The notes: generated by a model from the sequence alone, not told the origin. Shown: positions 1 through 9,366, counted from the first letter of the stretch. The stretch is 47,846 nucleotides of DNA from Candidatus Rokubacteria bacterium 13_1_40CM_69_27 (GCA_001917535.1 MNEF01000052.1:7699-55544); one strand, 5' to 3'. Numbers and translations: made by a program.

Positions 1-1580
1 CGGAGCACGGTGACTACGCGACGAACACCGCCATGGTTCTGGCCAAGACCGCCCGCCGGTCGCCGCGCCAGATCGCCGAGCTCATCGTGAAGCACTTCCC
101 GCCGCTGCCCGAGGTGGAACGCCTGGAGGTCGCCGGCCCCGGGTTCCTGAACGTGGTGCTCTCGGCGGCGTGGTGTGCCCAGGCCCTCCGCGACATCCTG
201 GCTGCCGGCGCCCACTACGGTCGCGGCGAGAGCCTGCAGGGGACGCGGATCCGGCTGGAGTTCGTCTCGGCGAACCCGACGGGCCCGCTGGTGATCGTCA
301 ACGGGCGCGCGGCGGCGGTCGGCGACTCGCTCGCCCGGCTTCTGCGCGCCCAGGGCGCCCGCGTCACGACCGAGTACTACATCAACGACGCCGGCACCCA
401 GTTCGAGGCACTCGCGCGCTCGTTCGAGGCGCGGGTGCGCCAGGCGCTCGGCGACGACGCTCCGTTGCCCGAGAACGGCTATCCGGGCGAGTACCTGATC
501 GAGCTGGCCGCCGAGTACCTCAAGGAGCAGCGCATCGGCACCCGTGAGGAGCTCGAGGCGCGGCTTGCCCCCCACGCGACCGGGGAGGGCATCGTGGAGC
601 ACTTCGGCCGCTGGGCGGTCGCACGCATCGTCGATCGGCAGCGCGCGGTCCTGCGAGACTACGGCGCCGAGTTCGACCTCTGGACCTCGGAGCAGCGGGA
701 CGTCCGGGGGCGGCACCTGCCCGAGAAGGCGCTCGAGGAGCTGGCCGTTCGCGGGCTCACGCATGAGCACGAAGGCGCCCTCTGGTTCCGCTCGCCGGAG
801 TTCGGCGACGACAAGGACCGCGTGCTCCGGCGCTCCACCGGCGAGCTGACCTACTTCGCGGTCGACCTGGCCAACCATCATTACCTGAAGTTCTCGGACG
901 CCGATCGCGTGATCGACCTCTTCGGTCCCGATCACCATGGCTACGTCCCGCGGCTGCGCGCAGCGATGGACGCGCTCGGGCATCCGCCCGGTACCTTCGA
1001 GGTGCTCATCGTGCAGCTCGTCACCCTGCTGCGCGACGGCCAGCCCGTGCGCATGTCCAAGCGCCGGGGCGAGTTCGTGCTGATGGAGGAGCTGCTGGAG
1101 GAGGTGGGCCGCGACGCCGCGCGCTTCACCTTCCTCACGCGCCGCCATGACAGCCCTCTGGAGTTCGATCTCGGCCTGGCCACCCGCCAGTCCACCGAGA
1201 ACCCCGTGTACTACGTGCAGTACGCGCACGCCCGCATCCGGTCCATCTGGAAGCAGGTGGCGGAGCAGGGGATCCGCGTGCCGCCCTGGAGCGAGATCGA
1301 TCTGAGCGCCTTGACGCTGCCGGAGGAGCGGGCGCTGATGAAGCGGCTCGTGCAATACCCTGCGCTCGTCGCCGGCGCCGCTCACGCGCTGGAGCCGCAC
1401 CGGGTCGCCTACTGGCTCGGGGAGTTGGCGGGTCTCTTCCACCCGTACTACAAGTCCCACCGGGTGATTCAGCCCGACCAGGGGCTGATGTTCGCGCGCC
1501 TGGCCCTCTGCACCGCCGTGGGCCAGGTGCTCCACAGCGGCCTGGACCTGCTCGGCGTCAGCGCGCCGGAGAGCATGTGA
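1..1580 (+). CDS. argS: Arginyl-tRNA synthetase, 5'-truncated by the window edge
   Basis: Charges tRNA-Arg in the cytoplasm. The frame is open from base 3 and begins with the HGDYAT segment that lies inside the N-terminal Add1 domain of ArgRS, so the true start is upstream of the window. The class Ia core follows: the SANPTGPL segment, a conserved DLFGPDHHGYVPRL block, and MSKRRGEFV as the KMSKS loop. The C-terminal anticodon-binding domain contains the typical YVQYAHARIRSI helix. Oddity: the residues after NPTGPL read VIVN where most ArgRS have the HIGH-type HVGH, so both signature histidines are missing although the rest is intact. Its stop overlaps the next start (TGATG). Identity is certain; activity is inferred. 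Confidence 0.97.
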   Translation, partial: EHGDYATNTAMVLAKTARRSPRQIAELIVKHFPPLPEVERLEVAGPGFLNVVLSAAWCAQALRDILAAGAHYGRGESLQGTRIRLEFVSANPTGPLVIVNGRAAAVGDSLARLLRAQGARVTTEYYINDAGTQFEALARSFEARVRQALGDDAPLPENGYPGEYLIELAAEYLKEQRIGTREELEARLAPHATGEGIVEHFGRWAVARIVDRQRAVLRDYGAEFDLWTSEQRDVRGRHLPEKALEELAVRGLTHEHEGALWFRSPEFGDDKDRVLRRSTGELTYFAVDLANHHYLKFSDADRVIDLFGPDHHGYVPRLRAAMDALGHPPGTFEVLIVQLVTLLRDGQPVRMSKRRGEFVLMEELLEEVGRDAARFTFLTRRHDSPLEFDLGLATRQSTENPVYYVQYAHARIRSIWKQVAEQGIRVPPWSEIDLSALTLPEERALMKRLVQYPALVAGAAHALEPHRVAYWLGELAGLFHPYYKSHRVIQPDQGLMFARLALCTAVGQVLHSGLDLLGVSAPESM

Positions 1581-2185
1581 TGAAGCGGCGCCCGCCCGAG
1601 TCCAATCGGGCCGGCTCGTTCCTCGTCATCCTCGGGCTCGTGACGGTGCTCGGCGTCGCCTTCGGGGCGGGGGTCTTTGTCGGGCGCCACTGGCCCCGGC
1701 TGCTGCCCTCGCTCGGGAGCGGGGCGGTGGCGCGGGCCGAGCGCGAGGCCGCCGCGCGCCGGGAGGCGCGGCTCGGCGAGCGCTCTCGCGCATCCGAGCC
1801 CGCACCGGTACTCACCTTCTACCAGGAGCTCACCGCGCCGCTGACGGCCCCCCCGCCCGTCCCGCGGCCGAAGAAGGCGGAAGCGCCCAAGCTCGAGGCG
1901 CCGCCCCCGCCCAGCGGGGAGCCGCCGCCTCCTGAGCCTGGGCCGGCGGCCGACCGTCGCTTCACGATCCAGGTCGGCGCGTTCAAGACACGCGCCCAGG
2001 CGGAGGCGATGCGCGCCCTGCTGGCTGACGCCGGCCATGAGGCGTACGTCGCCGAGCTGGAGGGAGTGTCCGGCGCGCGCTATCGCGTCCGCGTCGGAGC
2101 GTTCGCCTCCCGCGAGGAGGCGCGCGAGATGGCCGAGCGCCTGAGCACCGAGCGCCAGTTCCCCTCCTACGTCACCATCCGCTAG
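1580..2185 (+). CDS. SPOR-domain membrane-anchored protein
   Basis: About 201 residues. A basic N-terminus leads into one transmembrane helix (about residues 12-34), then a Pro/Ala/Glu-rich linker and a C-terminal SPOR domain (about 125-201, from RFTIQVGAF through YRVRVGAF to the end) with the expected two repeat-like halves. SPOR domains bind denuded glycan strands at division septa, so a periplasmic cell-wall or division role is likely. ATG 1580 is preferred over GTG 1577 because a GGAG lies 8 nt upstream; it overlaps the argS stop by one base, suggesting translational coupling. The exact cellular role cannot be told from sequence. Confidence 0.88.
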   Translation: MKRRPPESNRAGSFLVILGLVTVLGVAFGAGVFVGRHWPRLLPSLGSGAVARAEREAAARREARLGERSRASEPAPVLTFYQELTAPLTAPPPVPRPKKAEAPKLEAPPPPSGEPPPPEPGPAADRRFTIQVGAFKTRAQAEAMRALLADAGHEAYVAELEGVSGARYRVRVGAFASREEAREMAERLSTERQFPSYVTIR

Positions 2186-2187
2186 TT

Positions 2188-2257
2188 CTTCGGAGGGGGC
2201 CTCGACGGCCCCCTCCGAAGCCTCCCCCCGAAACGATTGCGCCGGCGGAGCCGGCGC
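2188..2257 (-). repeat. Two-hairpin intergenic repeat, copy A
   Basis: Three bases after the SPOR gene stop lies a 14-bp perfect stem (2188-2201 with 2207-2220, loop of 5). After a C-rich spacer comes an 8-bp stem (2239-2246 with 2250-2257, loop of 3). Reverse-complemented, this is the same composite found at 10607-10668 and twice at 19216-19363. The large stem may act as a bidirectional terminator, but there is no U tract. Confidence 0.8.
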
Positions 2258-2354
2258 TCGAACCGGAGAGCAGTGGTCGCAGCGATCGCGCGCCACTTCC
2301 CGACAGACCGCTAGTCGGCGCGCCCGCCGCGGCGCGTCATGGCCGGCCTGGTGC

Positions 2355-2360
2355 TATAAT
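2355..2360 (+). promoter_or_regulatory. Probable -10 element of ftsH
   Basis: Perfect TATAAT ending 9 nt before the ftsH ATG. No convincing -35 at 17 bp. Transcription starting about 7 nt after the hexamer would leave almost no 5' leader. Confidence 0.55.
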
Positions 2361-2369
2361 CGAGGCCAC

Positions 2370-4193
2370 ATGAATCAGGTCTACAAAAACCTCGCCCTGT
2401 GGATGGTGATCGGCCTCATCGTCATCCTCCTGTTCACCGTCTTCCAGGGCGCCCAGCAGAGCGGCCAGGAGCAGCCGAACTTCTCCGACTTCCTGAAGGC
2501 CGTCGAGCAGAACCGCGTCGAGTCGGTGCTGATCCGCGGCAACCTCGTCACCTACGCGCTCAGGGACGATACCCAGGCCCGCCGCACCACGTACATCGTC
2601 GACTACCCGGACCTGATCAAGATGCTCCGCGAGCGGGGCGTCCGCATCGCCGTGAAGCCACCGGACGCTAACCCGTCGTGGTTCGCCGTTCTCCTCCAGT
2701 GGGTGCCGATGCTGTTGTTCATCGGCGTGTGGATCTTCTTCATGCGCCAGATGCAGGGAGGGGGCGCCAAGGCGCTGAGTTTCGGGAAGGCGAGAGCACG
2801 GTTGATTTCCGAGAAACAAAACAAAGTGACCTTCCAAGATGTTGCCGGTGTCGATGAAGCAAAAGAAGAGCTGCGGGAGATCATCGATTTTCTGAAGGAC
2901 CCGCAGAAGTTCCAGAAGCTGGGCGGCAAGATCCCCAAGGGTGTCTTGCTGGTGGGGCCGCCCGGCACCGGGAAAACGCTCTTAGCAAAAGCCATCGCTG
3001 GCGAAGCGAATGTCCCGTTTTTCTCGATTTCGGGATCCGACTTCGTTGAAATGTTCGTCGGTGTTGGCGCGTCGCGCGTGCGCGATCTTTTTGAGCAGGG
3101 CAAGAAGCACGCGCCCTGCATCATCTTCATGGACGAGATCGACGCGGTGGGCCGCCACCGGGGGGCGGGGCTGGGCGGCGGCCACGACGAGCGCGAGCAG
3201 ACGCTGAACCAGCTCCTGGTCGAGATGGATGGGTTCGAGACCAACGAGGGTGTCATCCTCATCGCGGCCACCAACCGGCCCGACGTCCTCGATCCCGCGC
3301 TGCTCCGGCCCGGGCGCTTCGACCGACAAGTCGTGGTGCCGCGGCCCGACGTGAAAGGCCGCGAGGAGATCCTGCGCGTCCACGCGCGGCGGATCCCGCT
3401 GGCGCCCGACGTGAACCTCAAGGTTTTGGCCCGCGGCACGCCCGGCTTCTCGGGCGCGGACCTGGCCAACCTCGTCAACGAGGCGGCGCTCCTGGCGGCG
3501 CGCATGAACAAGAAGTTCGTGGAGATGCTTGACTTCGAGAACGCCAAGGACAAGGTCCTGATGGGCGTCGAGCGCCGCTCCATGATCATCAGCGACACCG
3601 AGAAGCGGACGATCGCCTACCACGAGGCCGGGCACGCCCTGGTCGCCGATTTCCTGCCGGGCACCGACCCCATCCACAAGGTCACCATCATCCCGCGCGG
3701 GCGCGCGCTGGGCCTCACCCAGCAGCTCCCGCTGGACGACAAGTACAACTACTCGCGGGAGTACCTGACCAACCGCATCACCATCCTGCTCGGCGGCCGC
3801 GCCGCCGAGGAGGTCGTGCTGCACCAGCAGACGACGGGCGCGGGCGACGACCTCGAGAAGGCGACGCAGATGGCCCGCAAGATGGTGTGCGAATGGGGCA
3901 TGTCCGACAAGCTCGGGCCGCTGACCTTCGGCAAGAACGAGGAGCACATCTTCCTCGGGCGCGAGGTGGCGCGTCCGAAGGACTACAGCGAGGAGACCGC
4001 GCTCGTCATCGACTCCGAGATCACGCGGATCGTGGTGGAGTGCGCCACCCGCGCCCGCCAGATCATCGAGGAGAACATCGAGAAGCTGCACGCCCTCGCC
4101 CGCGCGCTGCTCGAGCGCGAGTCCCTCGACGGCGAGGAGATCGCGCGCATCCTCCGCACGCGGCCGTTCCAGGAAGCTCCGGCACCAGCCTGA
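2370..4193 (+). CDS. ftsH: ATP-dependent zinc metalloprotease FtsH
   Basis: Hexameric inner-membrane AAA+ protease that degrades membrane and regulatory proteins. It has 607 residues, near the usual length. TM1 is about residues 7-25, then a periplasmic loop, and TM2 about 104-127. The AAA module has Walker A GPPGTGKT (196-203), Walker [12 protein letters not shown] and the second region of homology [21 protein letters not shown]. The zinc site HEAGH is at 418-422. ATG 2370 gives the canonical short cytoplasmic start before TM1. It is followed 7 bp later by folP, an arrangement common in many bacteria. A stretch around 2800-3050 is visibly less GC-rich than its surroundings, perhaps strong conservation rather than transfer. 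Confidence 0.98.
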   Translation: MNQVYKNLALWMVIGLIVILLFTVFQGAQQSGQEQPNFSDFLKAVEQNRVESVLIRGNLVTYALRDDTQARRTTYIVDYPDLIKMLRERGVRIAVKPPDANPSWFAVLLQWVPMLLFIGVWIFFMRQMQGGGAKALSFGKARARLISEKQNKVTFQDVAGVDEAKEELREIIDFLKDPQKFQKLGGKIPKGVLLVGPPGTGKTLLAKAIAGEANVPFFSISGSDFVEMFVGVGASRVRDLFEQGKKHAPCIIFMDEIDAVGRHRGAGLGGGHDEREQTLNQLLVEMDGFETNEGVILIAATNRPDVLDPALLRPGRFDRQVVVPRPDVKGREEILRVHARRIPLAPDVNLKVLARGTPGFSGADLANLVNEAALLAARMNKKFVEMLDFENAKDKVLMGVERRSMIISDTEKRTIAYHEAGHALVADFLPGTDPIHKVTIIPRGRALGLTQQLPLDDKYNYSREYLTNRITILLGGRAAEEVVLHQQTTGAGDDLEKATQMARKMVCEWGMSDKLGPLTFGKNEEHIFLGREVARPKDYSEETALVIDSEITRIVVECATRARQIIEENIEKLHALARALLERESLDGEEIARILRTRPFQEAPAPA

Positions 4194-4200
4194 CGGCGGA

Positions 4201-5103
4201 GTGGCAGCGGCCATCCTCGCAGGAGTTCCCGTCGGCGCGGACACGCCGGTGGTGCTCATGGGCGCGCTCAACGTCAGCCCCGAATCGTTCTACGCGGGGT
4301 CCGTCCATCGGTTCGCCGCCGATCTCGTGAGCACGGCGCTGGCCATGGTCGAGGCGGGCGCGGCCCTGATCGACGTGGGCGCCCGCTCGACCGCGCCCTA
4401 TCGGGCCACCGCGGTCGGCGAGGACGAGGAGCGCGACCGGCTCGCGCGCGCCGTAGAGGCGCTGGCCGGAAAGGTCCCGGTGCCGATCTCGGCCGACACG
4501 GCGCGGGCCCGCGTGGCCCGGGCGGCGCTCGACGCCGGCGCGCGGGTCATCAACGACGTCAGCGGTCTCCGCGACCCCGAGATGCCGAGGCTGGCGCGCG
4601 ATCGCGGGGCGGCGCTCATCCTCATGGCGTCCCCGGAGACGCCGGGGGCGGGGGCCCATGCTCGACCGCCAAGACTCCAAGGGGTCTCGCACGGGCCCCC
4701 GCCGCCCGGCGCCGGCCCCGTGGCTTGCGTGAAGGCGTTGCTCGCGCGCGCTCGGCAGCGGGCGCGGGCGGCGGGGATCCCCGACGAGCATGTCGTGCTC
4801 GATCCCGGGCTCGGGTTCTTCCGCGACGAGCCGGTGCCGTGGGACGAGTGGGACGTGGAGGTGCTGACGGGTCTCGGGTCCCTCGTCGCGCTCGGGCGCC
4901 CCCTCTGTGTCGGCGTCTCGCGCAAGTCGTTCATCGGAGCGATCACCGGGCGCGACCGCCCGGAGGAGCGCCTGGCGGGCTCGCTGGCGGCGACGACGGT
5001 CGCCGTCCTCAACGGCGCCGCCCTGATCCGGACGCACGACGTCGCCGAGACGCTGGACGCGGTGCGCGTGGCCGAGCGGATGCGCCGGGCGGGGATCCGA
5101 TGA
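4201..5103 (+). CDS. folP: Dihydropteroate synthase, divergent
   Basis: Condenses p-aminobenzoate with 6-hydroxymethyl-dihydropterin diphosphate in folate synthesis. It is a 300-residue TIM-barrel protein starting at GTG 4201, 7 bp after ftsH. Recognisable blocks are MGALNVSPESF (usual form NVTPDSF), DVGARST (usual form GGEST), INDVSGL, DPGLGF and the phosphate-binding SRKSFIG near the end. Oddities: the Glu-to-Arg change in the second motif, the missing SDGG after motif 1, and an unusual Gly/Pro-rich stretch of about 25 residues (about 150-178) after the strand that normally ends LMHM. Position between ftsH and glmM supports folP. A DHPS-like paralogue acting on another pterin is possible. 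Confidence 0.85.
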   Translation: MAAAILAGVPVGADTPVVLMGALNVSPESFYAGSVHRFAADLVSTALAMVEAGAALIDVGARSTAPYRATAVGEDEERDRLARAVEALAGKVPVPISADTARARVARAALDAGARVINDVSGLRDPEMPRLARDRGAALILMASPETPGAGAHARPPRLQGVSHGPPPPGAGPVACVKALLARARQRARAAGIPDEHVVLDPGLGFFRDEPVPWDEWDVEVLTGLGSLVALGRPLCVGVSRKSFIGAITGRDRPEERLAGSLAATTVAVLNGAALIRTHDVAETLDAVRVAERMRRAGIR

Positions 5104-5164
5104 CCGGCGGCCGGGAGCGGGGGTTCGTTCTACAATCGAGACGCGAGGAGATCGGGAGCCTTTC

Positions 5165-6517
5165 GTGACCCGCTGGTTCGGCACCGACGGCATTCGCGGC
5201 GTGGCCAACGAGGAGCCGCTCACGCCGGACCTCGCCTGCCGCGTGGGGCGGCAGCTGGTGGCCACGCTTCGGGCCGAGCGCGGCGTCGAGCGCGTCCGGC
5301 TCGTGATCGGGCGTGACACTCGGCGCTCGGGGCCCCTTCTGGAATCGGCGCTGACGGCAGGCGTGCTCGGCGCCGGCGGCGACTGCTTCGCGGTCGGAGT
5401 GCTGCCGACCCCGGGGATCGCGCTGCTGACGCGGGCGCTCGCCGCCGACGGCGGCATCGTGCTCTCGGCCTCCCACAACCCGTTCGAGGACAACGGCATC
5501 AAGCTCTTCTCCTCCGAGGGAACGAAGTTCCCCGACGCCTGGGAGGAGGAGATCGAGGCCGGGCTTCAGGGCGACGATCGGACGCCGCGCGCCCGCGGTG
5601 CCGGCATCGGCCGGCTGGTGTCCTACGGCCGGGCCGAGGCGTACTACGTCGACTATCTTTGTCGCTGCTTTCCGCTCGACCTCGCGGGAATGACGATCGC
5701 GCTCGACTGCGCCCACGGCGCCACGTACCGCGTGGCGCCGCGCACCTTCCGGCGGCTCGGCGCCAAGGTCGTGGCCGTCGGCGCCCATCCGGACGGCACC
5801 AACATCAACGCGGGCTCCGGGGCGCTCTACCCGGCCGCCCTCCAGCAGAAGGTCCGTTCCGTCGGCGCCGCGGTGGGGTTCGCCTTCGACGGCGACGGCG
5901 ACCGCCTGATGTCCGTCGACCATGCCGGCGAGATCCGCGACGGCGATTACGCGCTCGCCATCGCCGGCCGCCATCTGGCCGGCCACGGGCGGCTCAAGGG
6001 CAACCTGGTGGTGACGACGGTCATGGCCAATCTCGGCCTCGACCAGGCGCTGCGCGCCGCCGGCATCGAGGTGGTGAAGACGCAGGTCGGCGACCGCCAC
6101 GTCTACGAGGAGATGCAGCGACGCGGCGCCAATCTCGGCGGGGAGCAGTCGGGGCACCTGCTGTTCCTCGACCACTCGCCGGCGGGCGACGGCATCCTCT
6201 CGGCGCTGGCGCTTCTCAGCGTGATGCGGGACACCGGGGAGTCCCTGGCCTCACTGGCGGGCTGCCTCACCAAGTTTCCCCAGGTGCTCGTCAACGTTCC
6301 CGTCCGCGCCAAGCCCCCGATCGAGTCACTAACGGGCCTCGGCGATCGGGTGCACGCCTTCGAGCGCGAGATGGACGGCGCCGGTCGCATCCTCATCCGC
6401 TACTCCGGCACCGAGCCGCTCGCCCGCGTCATGATCGAGGGCGCCGACGGCCAGCGCATCCGGGCGATGGCCGACGAGCTGGCGGGCGTGATCCGCGACC
6501 TGATCGGCGCGTCGTGA
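5165..6517 (+). CDS. glmM: Phosphoglucosamine mutase
   Basis: Converts glucosamine-6-phosphate to glucosamine-1-phosphate for UDP-GlcNAc, peptidoglycan and LPS. 450 residues, full length. The N-terminus WFGTDGIRG is diagnostic. The phosphoserine loop SASHNP has its Ser at residue 103, the magnesium loop DGDGDR is at 242-247, GGEQSGH is the sugar-binding loop, and RYSGTEP near the C-terminus is the phosphate-binding loop. It starts at GTG 5165 behind a purine-rich GAGGAGATCGGGAG. A TACAAT at 5131-5136 could be a -10 box of its own promoter. Its stop overlaps acpS. Confidence 0.98.
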   Translation: MTRWFGTDGIRGVANEEPLTPDLACRVGRQLVATLRAERGVERVRLVIGRDTRRSGPLLESALTAGVLGAGGDCFAVGVLPTPGIALLTRALAADGGIVLSASHNPFEDNGIKLFSSEGTKFPDAWEEEIEAGLQGDDRTPRARGAGIGRLVSYGRAEAYYVDYLCRCFPLDLAGMTIALDCAHGATYRVAPRTFRRLGAKVVAVGAHPDGTNINAGSGALYPAALQQKVRSVGAAVGFAFDGDGDRLMSVDHAGEIRDGDYALAIAGRHLAGHGRLKGNLVVTTVMANLGLDQALRAAGIEVVKTQVGDRHVYEEMQRRGANLGGEQSGHLLFLDHSPAGDGILSALALLSVMRDTGESLASLAGCLTKFPQVLVNVPVRAKPPIESLTGLGDRVHAFEREMDGAGRILIRYSGTEPLARVMIEGADGQRIRAMADELAGVIRDLIGAS

Positions 6518-7065
6518 CCGTCAGGGGCATCGGCGTGGATCTGGTCCACTTGCCGCGCATGCGCGAAGTCATCGAGCGCTGGCAGGAGCGATTCCTCACC
6601 CGCGTCTTCACCGACCAGGAGATCGCCTATTGCCGGGCTCGGCGCGACCCCGTGCCCCACTTCGCCGCCCGCTTCGCCGCCAAGGAGGCGGCCCTCAAGG
6701 CGCTGGGCACCGGGCTCCGCCTGGGTATCCGCTGGCGCGAGCTGGAGGTGCGGCGGGAGCGGGGGCAGGCTCCGGTCCTCGTGCTGACGGGCCGCTCGCG
6801 CGAGATCGGCCTGGCCCGTGGGGGCAGCCGCATGCTGCTGGCCCTCACCCACGACGGCGACTACGCCATGGCCCAGGCCATGCTGGTGGCCGATTCCTCG
6901 TCGGAGGGGGCCGCCGAGGCGCCCTCCGAGATCCCTGGTCGGAGGGGGCCTCGCGGCCCCCTCCGAACCACCCCAGAGGTGGGTTGCGGCGGCGAGGCCG
7001 GCGCTCGAACGGCGATCGGTGAACTGGACTGCGAGCGCCCGTCTCCTCATCAGCCGCCTCGCTAG
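6514..7065 (+). CDS. acpS: Holo-[acyl-carrier-protein] synthase with repeat-derived tail
   Basis: Transfers phosphopantetheine from CoA to Ser of acyl carrier proteins. GTG 6514 overlaps the glmM stop. The first 128 or so residues are a normal AcpS: GIGVDLVHLPRM with the magnesium Asp, FAARFAAKEAALKALG with the catalytic Glu, and the terminal LALTHDGDYAMAQA strand. Family members usually end here. This frame instead runs about 55 further residues through copy B of the hairpin repeat (6899-7012) and stops at 7065, overlapping the next gene. The tail is low-complexity and probably a non-conserved by-product of repeat insertion that removed the original stop. AcpS would also serve the ACP encoded at 16.6 kb. 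Confidence 0.93.
   Translation: MTVRGIGVDLVHLPRMREVIERWQERFLTRVFTDQEIAYCRARRDPVPHFAARFAAKEAALKALGTGLRLGIRWRELEVRRERGQAPVLVLTGRSREIGLARGGSRMLLALTHDGDYAMAQAMLVADSSSEGAAEAPSEIPGRRGPRGPLRTTPEVGCGGEAGARTAIGELDCERPSPHQPPR
6899..7012. repeat. Two-hairpin repeat, copy B, inside the acpS 3' end
   Basis: It contains two versions of the TCGGAGGGGGCC hairpin (about 6900-6929 and 6939-6967). It ends in GCCGGCGCTCGAAC (6998-7010), the same end as copy A. The first hairpin is oriented as at 19.3 kb and the second as at 2.2 kb. The copy supplies the C-terminal codons of acpS and ends 6 bp before the next start. Confidence 0.75.
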
Positions 7066-7801
7066 CGTGACTTCCGCCTCACTCCTCCTCTATGGTTGCG
7101 CGGCCCACCCGGTCGATCTCCCGCTGGACGGCGCGCGCGGCTACATCGCCGTGCGTCCGGGACGACCCGGTGTGGTGATCGCGGCCCCGCACGGCACCTC
7201 CGATCCCCGCACCGGCGACATCGCCGCCGAGCTGGCCCGGCGCACGGGCTTCGGCCTGGTGGTGGCGACCGGGTTTGCCCTGAAGCCCGAGCCCCGCGAT
7301 GGTCCCGGACGCCGCTACCAGGTCAACCGTCCGTTCGAGGGTGTGCCCGGTCGACCGCCGAGCGAGGAGGTCGCCACGGACGACGCCGGCCGCGTGTACG
7401 ACGCCTACGAGCAGCGGGTGCGCGAGGCGGCCCAGGGGCCGCTGGCCTTCTACGCGGAGATCCACGGCAACAACCGGCGGGAGGCCGCCGCGCGGATCGA
7501 GGTCGCGACGGTCGGAGTCGACCACGACCGGGCCCTCAAATTGCGCACGCTGCTCGAGCTGGTCCGCGATGCGCACCTGGGGCGCCAGCCGGAGGCGCCG
7601 CGCCTCGAGGTGTGGGTGGAGCCCGCCGATAGCCTGCTCTACACGGCCTCGGGCGCCAAGCGGGTGGGGATTCTGAGATTGCCCGAGCGCGCGCTGCACA
7701 TCGAGCTGCCGCGCGCCGCCCGTACGGAGTGGCGGGAGGTGTACACGGCGATCCTCGCCGACTTCCTGACTCAAGCGGTGGCGTTGCCGCCGGCGCCGTA
7801 G
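7019..7801 (+). CDS. Lipoprotein, possibly N-formylglutamate-amidohydrolase-like
   Basis: About 260 residues. Starting at GTG 7019, the N-terminus is a short basic/hydrophobic signal with lipobox LLYGC (Cys about residue 27), which argues for lipoprotein export; GTG 7067 would remove most of the signal. The mature part has VVIAAPHGTSDPRTGD, YQVNRPFEG and FYAEIHGNN. These His/Asp/Asn-rich blocks resemble the metal and substrate loops of N-formylglutamate amidohydrolase-like zinc hydrolases. That match is from motif resemblance only. It sits between acpS and nnr in a cell-envelope/metabolism operon. A conserved lipoprotein of unknown hydrolase activity is the safe reading. Confidence 0.6.
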   Translation: MNWTASARLLISRLASVTSASLLLYGCAAHPVDLPLDGARGYIAVRPGRPGVVIAAPHGTSDPRTGDIAAELARRTGFGLVVATGFALKPEPRDGPGRRYQVNRPFEGVPGRPPSEEVATDDAGRVYDAYEQRVREAAQGPLAFYAEIHGNNRREAAARIEVATVGVDHDRALKLRTLLELVRDAHLGRQPEAPRLEVWVEPADSLLYTASGAKRVGILRLPERALHIELPRAARTEWREVYTAILADFLTQAVALPPAP

Positions 7802-7806
7802 TCGCC

Positions 7807-9366
7807 GTGCTGCCGATCTTCACCGCCGAGGAGATGCGGCGCCTCGATCGGCGCGCCATCACCGAGCTCGGCATCGCCGGCGCCACTCTGATGGAGAACG
7901 CCGGCCGCGGCGCCGCCGAGGAGATTCTCGGACTGTTGGCCCGGCGCTCCGCCAGGCGCACGGCGCGCGTCGCCATCGTCTGCGGCAAAGGCGGGAATGC
8001 CGGTGACGGCTTCGTCGTCGCAAGGTGGCTCAAGCGGCGCGGCTGTCACCCCTTGGTGTGGTTGACCGCACCCCCGGAGGAGATCGGCGGAGACGCCAGG
8101 GTCAAGCTCGCCGAGTTGCGGCGGAGCGGCCTCCGCCCCATCCGCGTTGGGGACGACGCGGCCGTGGCCAGCGACCTCCGTCGCGCCGACCTCGTCGTCG
8201 ACGCCCTGCTGGGCACCGGCGCCCGCGGCGCGCCGGGCGGTCTGGTCGCGCGCGTGATCGAGCTCATCAACGTGAGCGGTCGTCCCGTCGTCGCGCTCGA
8301 CATTCCCTCCGGGCTGCCCGCCGATGGGGGCCCGCCGGCGGGCCCGGCGGTCCGGGCGACGCTGACCGTCACCTTCGCCGGGCTCAAGCGGGGACTGGTG
8401 ACGGGCCCCGGCGTGGAGTTTGCGGGTCGCGTGAAGGTGGTGCCGATCGGGATCCCCGTCAGCGAAGTGGCCCGCGGCATCACGACGTTCCTGCTCGAGC
8501 CCGGCGACATCGCGCGGCTGCTTCCCCCGCGCCCGCGAGCGGCTCACAAGGGGACGTACGGACATCTGCTGATCATCGCCGGCTCGCTCGGCAGGACCGG
8601 CGCGGCGGCGCTCGCCGCGCGGGCTGCGATGAGGAGCGGCGCCGGACTCGTGACCGTGGCCACGGCGGTGAGCCAGCAGCCGGTGGTGGCGAGCCTCCTG
8701 CTGGAGGCGATGACCGCGGCGCTCGCCGAGACCGCCGCTCGGACCGTGGCGCTCGGGGCCAAAGGGGTGATCGCCGGGCTGGCGGCGGCGCGCGACGCCG
8801 TCGCCCTGGGCCCCGGCCTCGGTCTCGACGCCGAGACCCAGGCGCTGGCGCGCGAGTTGGCGCGTGACCTCGACCGGCCCTTGGTGATCGACGCCGACGC
8901 GCTGACCGCGCTGAGCGGTCACCTGGAGGCGCTACGCGCCGCACCGGCGCCGCGGTGCCTCACGCCCCATCCCGGCGAGATGGCGCGGATGCTGGGGACG
9001 AAGGTGGCGGAGGTGGAGTGTGACCGGATCGCCACCGCGCGGGAGTTCGCGAAATCCCAGCGCGTTCACGTCGCGCTCAAGGGCGCCGGCAGCGTGATCG
9101 CCGCGCCCTCGGGCGAGGTCTACGTGAACCCGACGGGGAACCCCGGGATGGCCAGCGGCGGCACGGGCGATGTCCTCACCGGCATGGTCGGGGCCTTCCT
9201 GGCGCGGGGGATGGAGGCGGGCGCCGCCGTGCGGGCGGCGGTGTATCTGCACGGCCGGGCCGGAGATCTCGCCGCCGCGCGCCTGGGCGAGGAGGCGCTG
9301 ATTGCGAGCGACGTGATCGCCGCGCTGCCCGAGGCGTTCACCGCCCTCGCCGGCCATGACGGCTGA
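7807..9366 (+). CDS. nnr: Bifunctional NAD(P)H-hydrate repair enzyme
   Basis: Repairs damaged NAD(P)HX. The N-terminal YjeF_N epimerase domain (about residues 1-215) shows GKGGNAGDGFVVARWL and LVVDALLGTGARG. The C-terminal ribokinase-like ADP/ATP-dependent dehydratase domain (about 235-519) shows AHKGTYGHLLIIAGS, LTPHPGEMARM, and the nucleotide/catalytic loop GMASGGTGDVLTG. GTG 7807 gives the family N-terminus LPIFTAEEMRRLD, only 6 bp after the previous stop. The length of about 519 residues is typical. The 3' end overlaps tsaE by 11 bp, the frequent nnr-tsaE pairing. Confidence 0.96.
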   Translation: MLPIFTAEEMRRLDRRAITELGIAGATLMENAGRGAAEEILGLLARRSARRTARVAIVCGKGGNAGDGFVVARWLKRRGCHPLVWLTAPPEEIGGDARVKLAELRRSGLRPIRVGDDAAVASDLRRADLVVDALLGTGARGAPGGLVARVIELINVSGRPVVALDIPSGLPADGGPPAGPAVRATLTVTFAGLKRGLVTGPGVEFAGRVKVVPIGIPVSEVARGITTFLLEPGDIARLLPPRPRAAHKGTYGHLLIIAGSLGRTGAAALAARAAMRSGAGLVTVATAVSQQPVVASLLLEAMTAALAETAARTVALGAKGVIAGLAAARDAVALGPGLGLDAETQALARELARDLDRPLVIDADALTALSGHLEALRAAPAPRCLTPHPGEMARMLGTKVAEVECDRIATAREFAKSQRVHVALKGAGSVIAAPSGEVYVNPTGNPGMASGGTGDVLTGMVGAFLARGMEAGAAVRAAVYLHGRAGDLAAARLGEEALIASDVIAALPEAFTALAGHDG

